From Stagnihabitans sp038231775 (GTDB taxonomy: Bacteria; Pseudomonadota; Alphaproteobacteria; Rhodobacterales; Rhodobacteraceae), in the NCBI GenBank assembly GCA_038231775.1, contig JBBRKS010000143.1:1-10463 (forward strand): a DNA stretch of 10,463 bases, read 5' to 3'. The position numbers and the translations under genes are program-made. Positions 10,373 through 10,463 of this stretch are shown in pieces. The notes under the pieces were generated by a model. That model ran no database searches. It had not been told where the DNA came from and saw only the letters and a list, made by a program, of their open reading frames with translations. The number at the start of each line of letters is the position of its first letter. The stretch's first letter is position 1.

Positions 10373-10463
10373 TCAGGCCCCTAACGTCGCACGGATGGCG
10401 GCTTCATCGATATCACCCTGTTCGGCAATCACCACCAGATGCGAGGTGCGCGGCAGTGTCCCC
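10373..10463 (-). CDS. cobW: CobW, C-terminal 29 residues (partial, runs off right edge)
   Basis: The last 29 codons of a gene whose stop lies one base before the cobN start. The peptide reads GTLPRTSHLVVIAEQGDIDEAA and then IRATLGA. The HLVVIAEQGDIDEAAI pattern is the usual tail of CobW, a GTPase of the COG0523 metallochaperone family thought to help deliver cobalt to the chelatase; the GTP-binding and metal-binding motifs would be further upstream, outside the window. Position directly before cobN is the common arrangement in alphaproteobacteria. Because only the tail is visible, the call rests on this short match plus context. The promoter or B12 riboswitch of the operon, if there is one, would be beyond the right edge. 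Confidence 0.82.
   Translation of the reverse strand, partial: GTLPRTSHLVVIAEQGDIDEAAIRATLGA

Noticed and set aside
10372..10463. B12 riboswitch or operon promoter near the right edge
   Set aside because: The sequence is the coding tail of cobW, joined to cobN by one base; no leader RNA can fit here.

Overview
This window is one continuous block of the oxygen-dependent (aerobic) cobalamin (vitamin B12) pathway from a GC-rich bacterium. The enzyme set (CobG, CobN, CobH fused to nothing, a two-domain CobL, a stand-alone CobE) and the order cobW-cobN-cobG-cobH-cobI-cobJ-cobK-cobL-cobE-cobM-cobB point to an alphaproteobacterium, most likely the Rhodobacter/Roseobacter group (Rhodobacteraceae). 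That placement is inference from gene content and general protein character, not from a search.

Layout, in the direction of transcription (right to left on the minus strand): the last 29 codons of cobW (10463-10373), cobN (10371-7135), cobG (7142-6012), cobH (6011-5382), cobI (5380-4649) and cobJ (4652-3918). Then comes cobK, the only gene on the plus strand (3199-3942). Its 3' end overlaps the 3' end of cobJ and its start codon overlaps the start codon of the next minus-strand gene, cobL (3200-2022). The series continues on the minus strand with cobE (2025-1663), cobM (1666-890) and cobB (893 to the left edge, GTG start, C-terminal third cut off). Nearly every junction is a 0-1 base gap or a 4-8 base overlap. 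With the starts chosen here only two bases of the window (5381 and 10372) are outside a coding sequence, so there is no room for a separate promoter, riboswitch or terminator in the window.

The genes cover almost the whole corrin-ring section of the aerobic route. CobI makes precorrin-3A from precorrin-2, CobG (with O2) precorrin-3B, and CobJ contracts the ring to precorrin-4. CobM makes precorrin-5. The CobF step to precorrin-6A is not encoded here. CobK reduces precorrin-6A, CobL methylates and decarboxylates to precorrin-8X, and CobH gives hydrogenobyrinate. CobB amidates it to the a,c-diamide, and CobN (with CobS and CobT, not in the window) inserts cobalt. CobW is the GTPase associated with metal supply; CobE has no settled role.

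I found no mobile element, RNA gene, CRISPR array, phage remnant or unknown gene. The most interesting points are the inverted cobK locked between two oppositely oriented genes with overlaps at both ends, and the poorly understood CobE. I do not see evidence for a new system.
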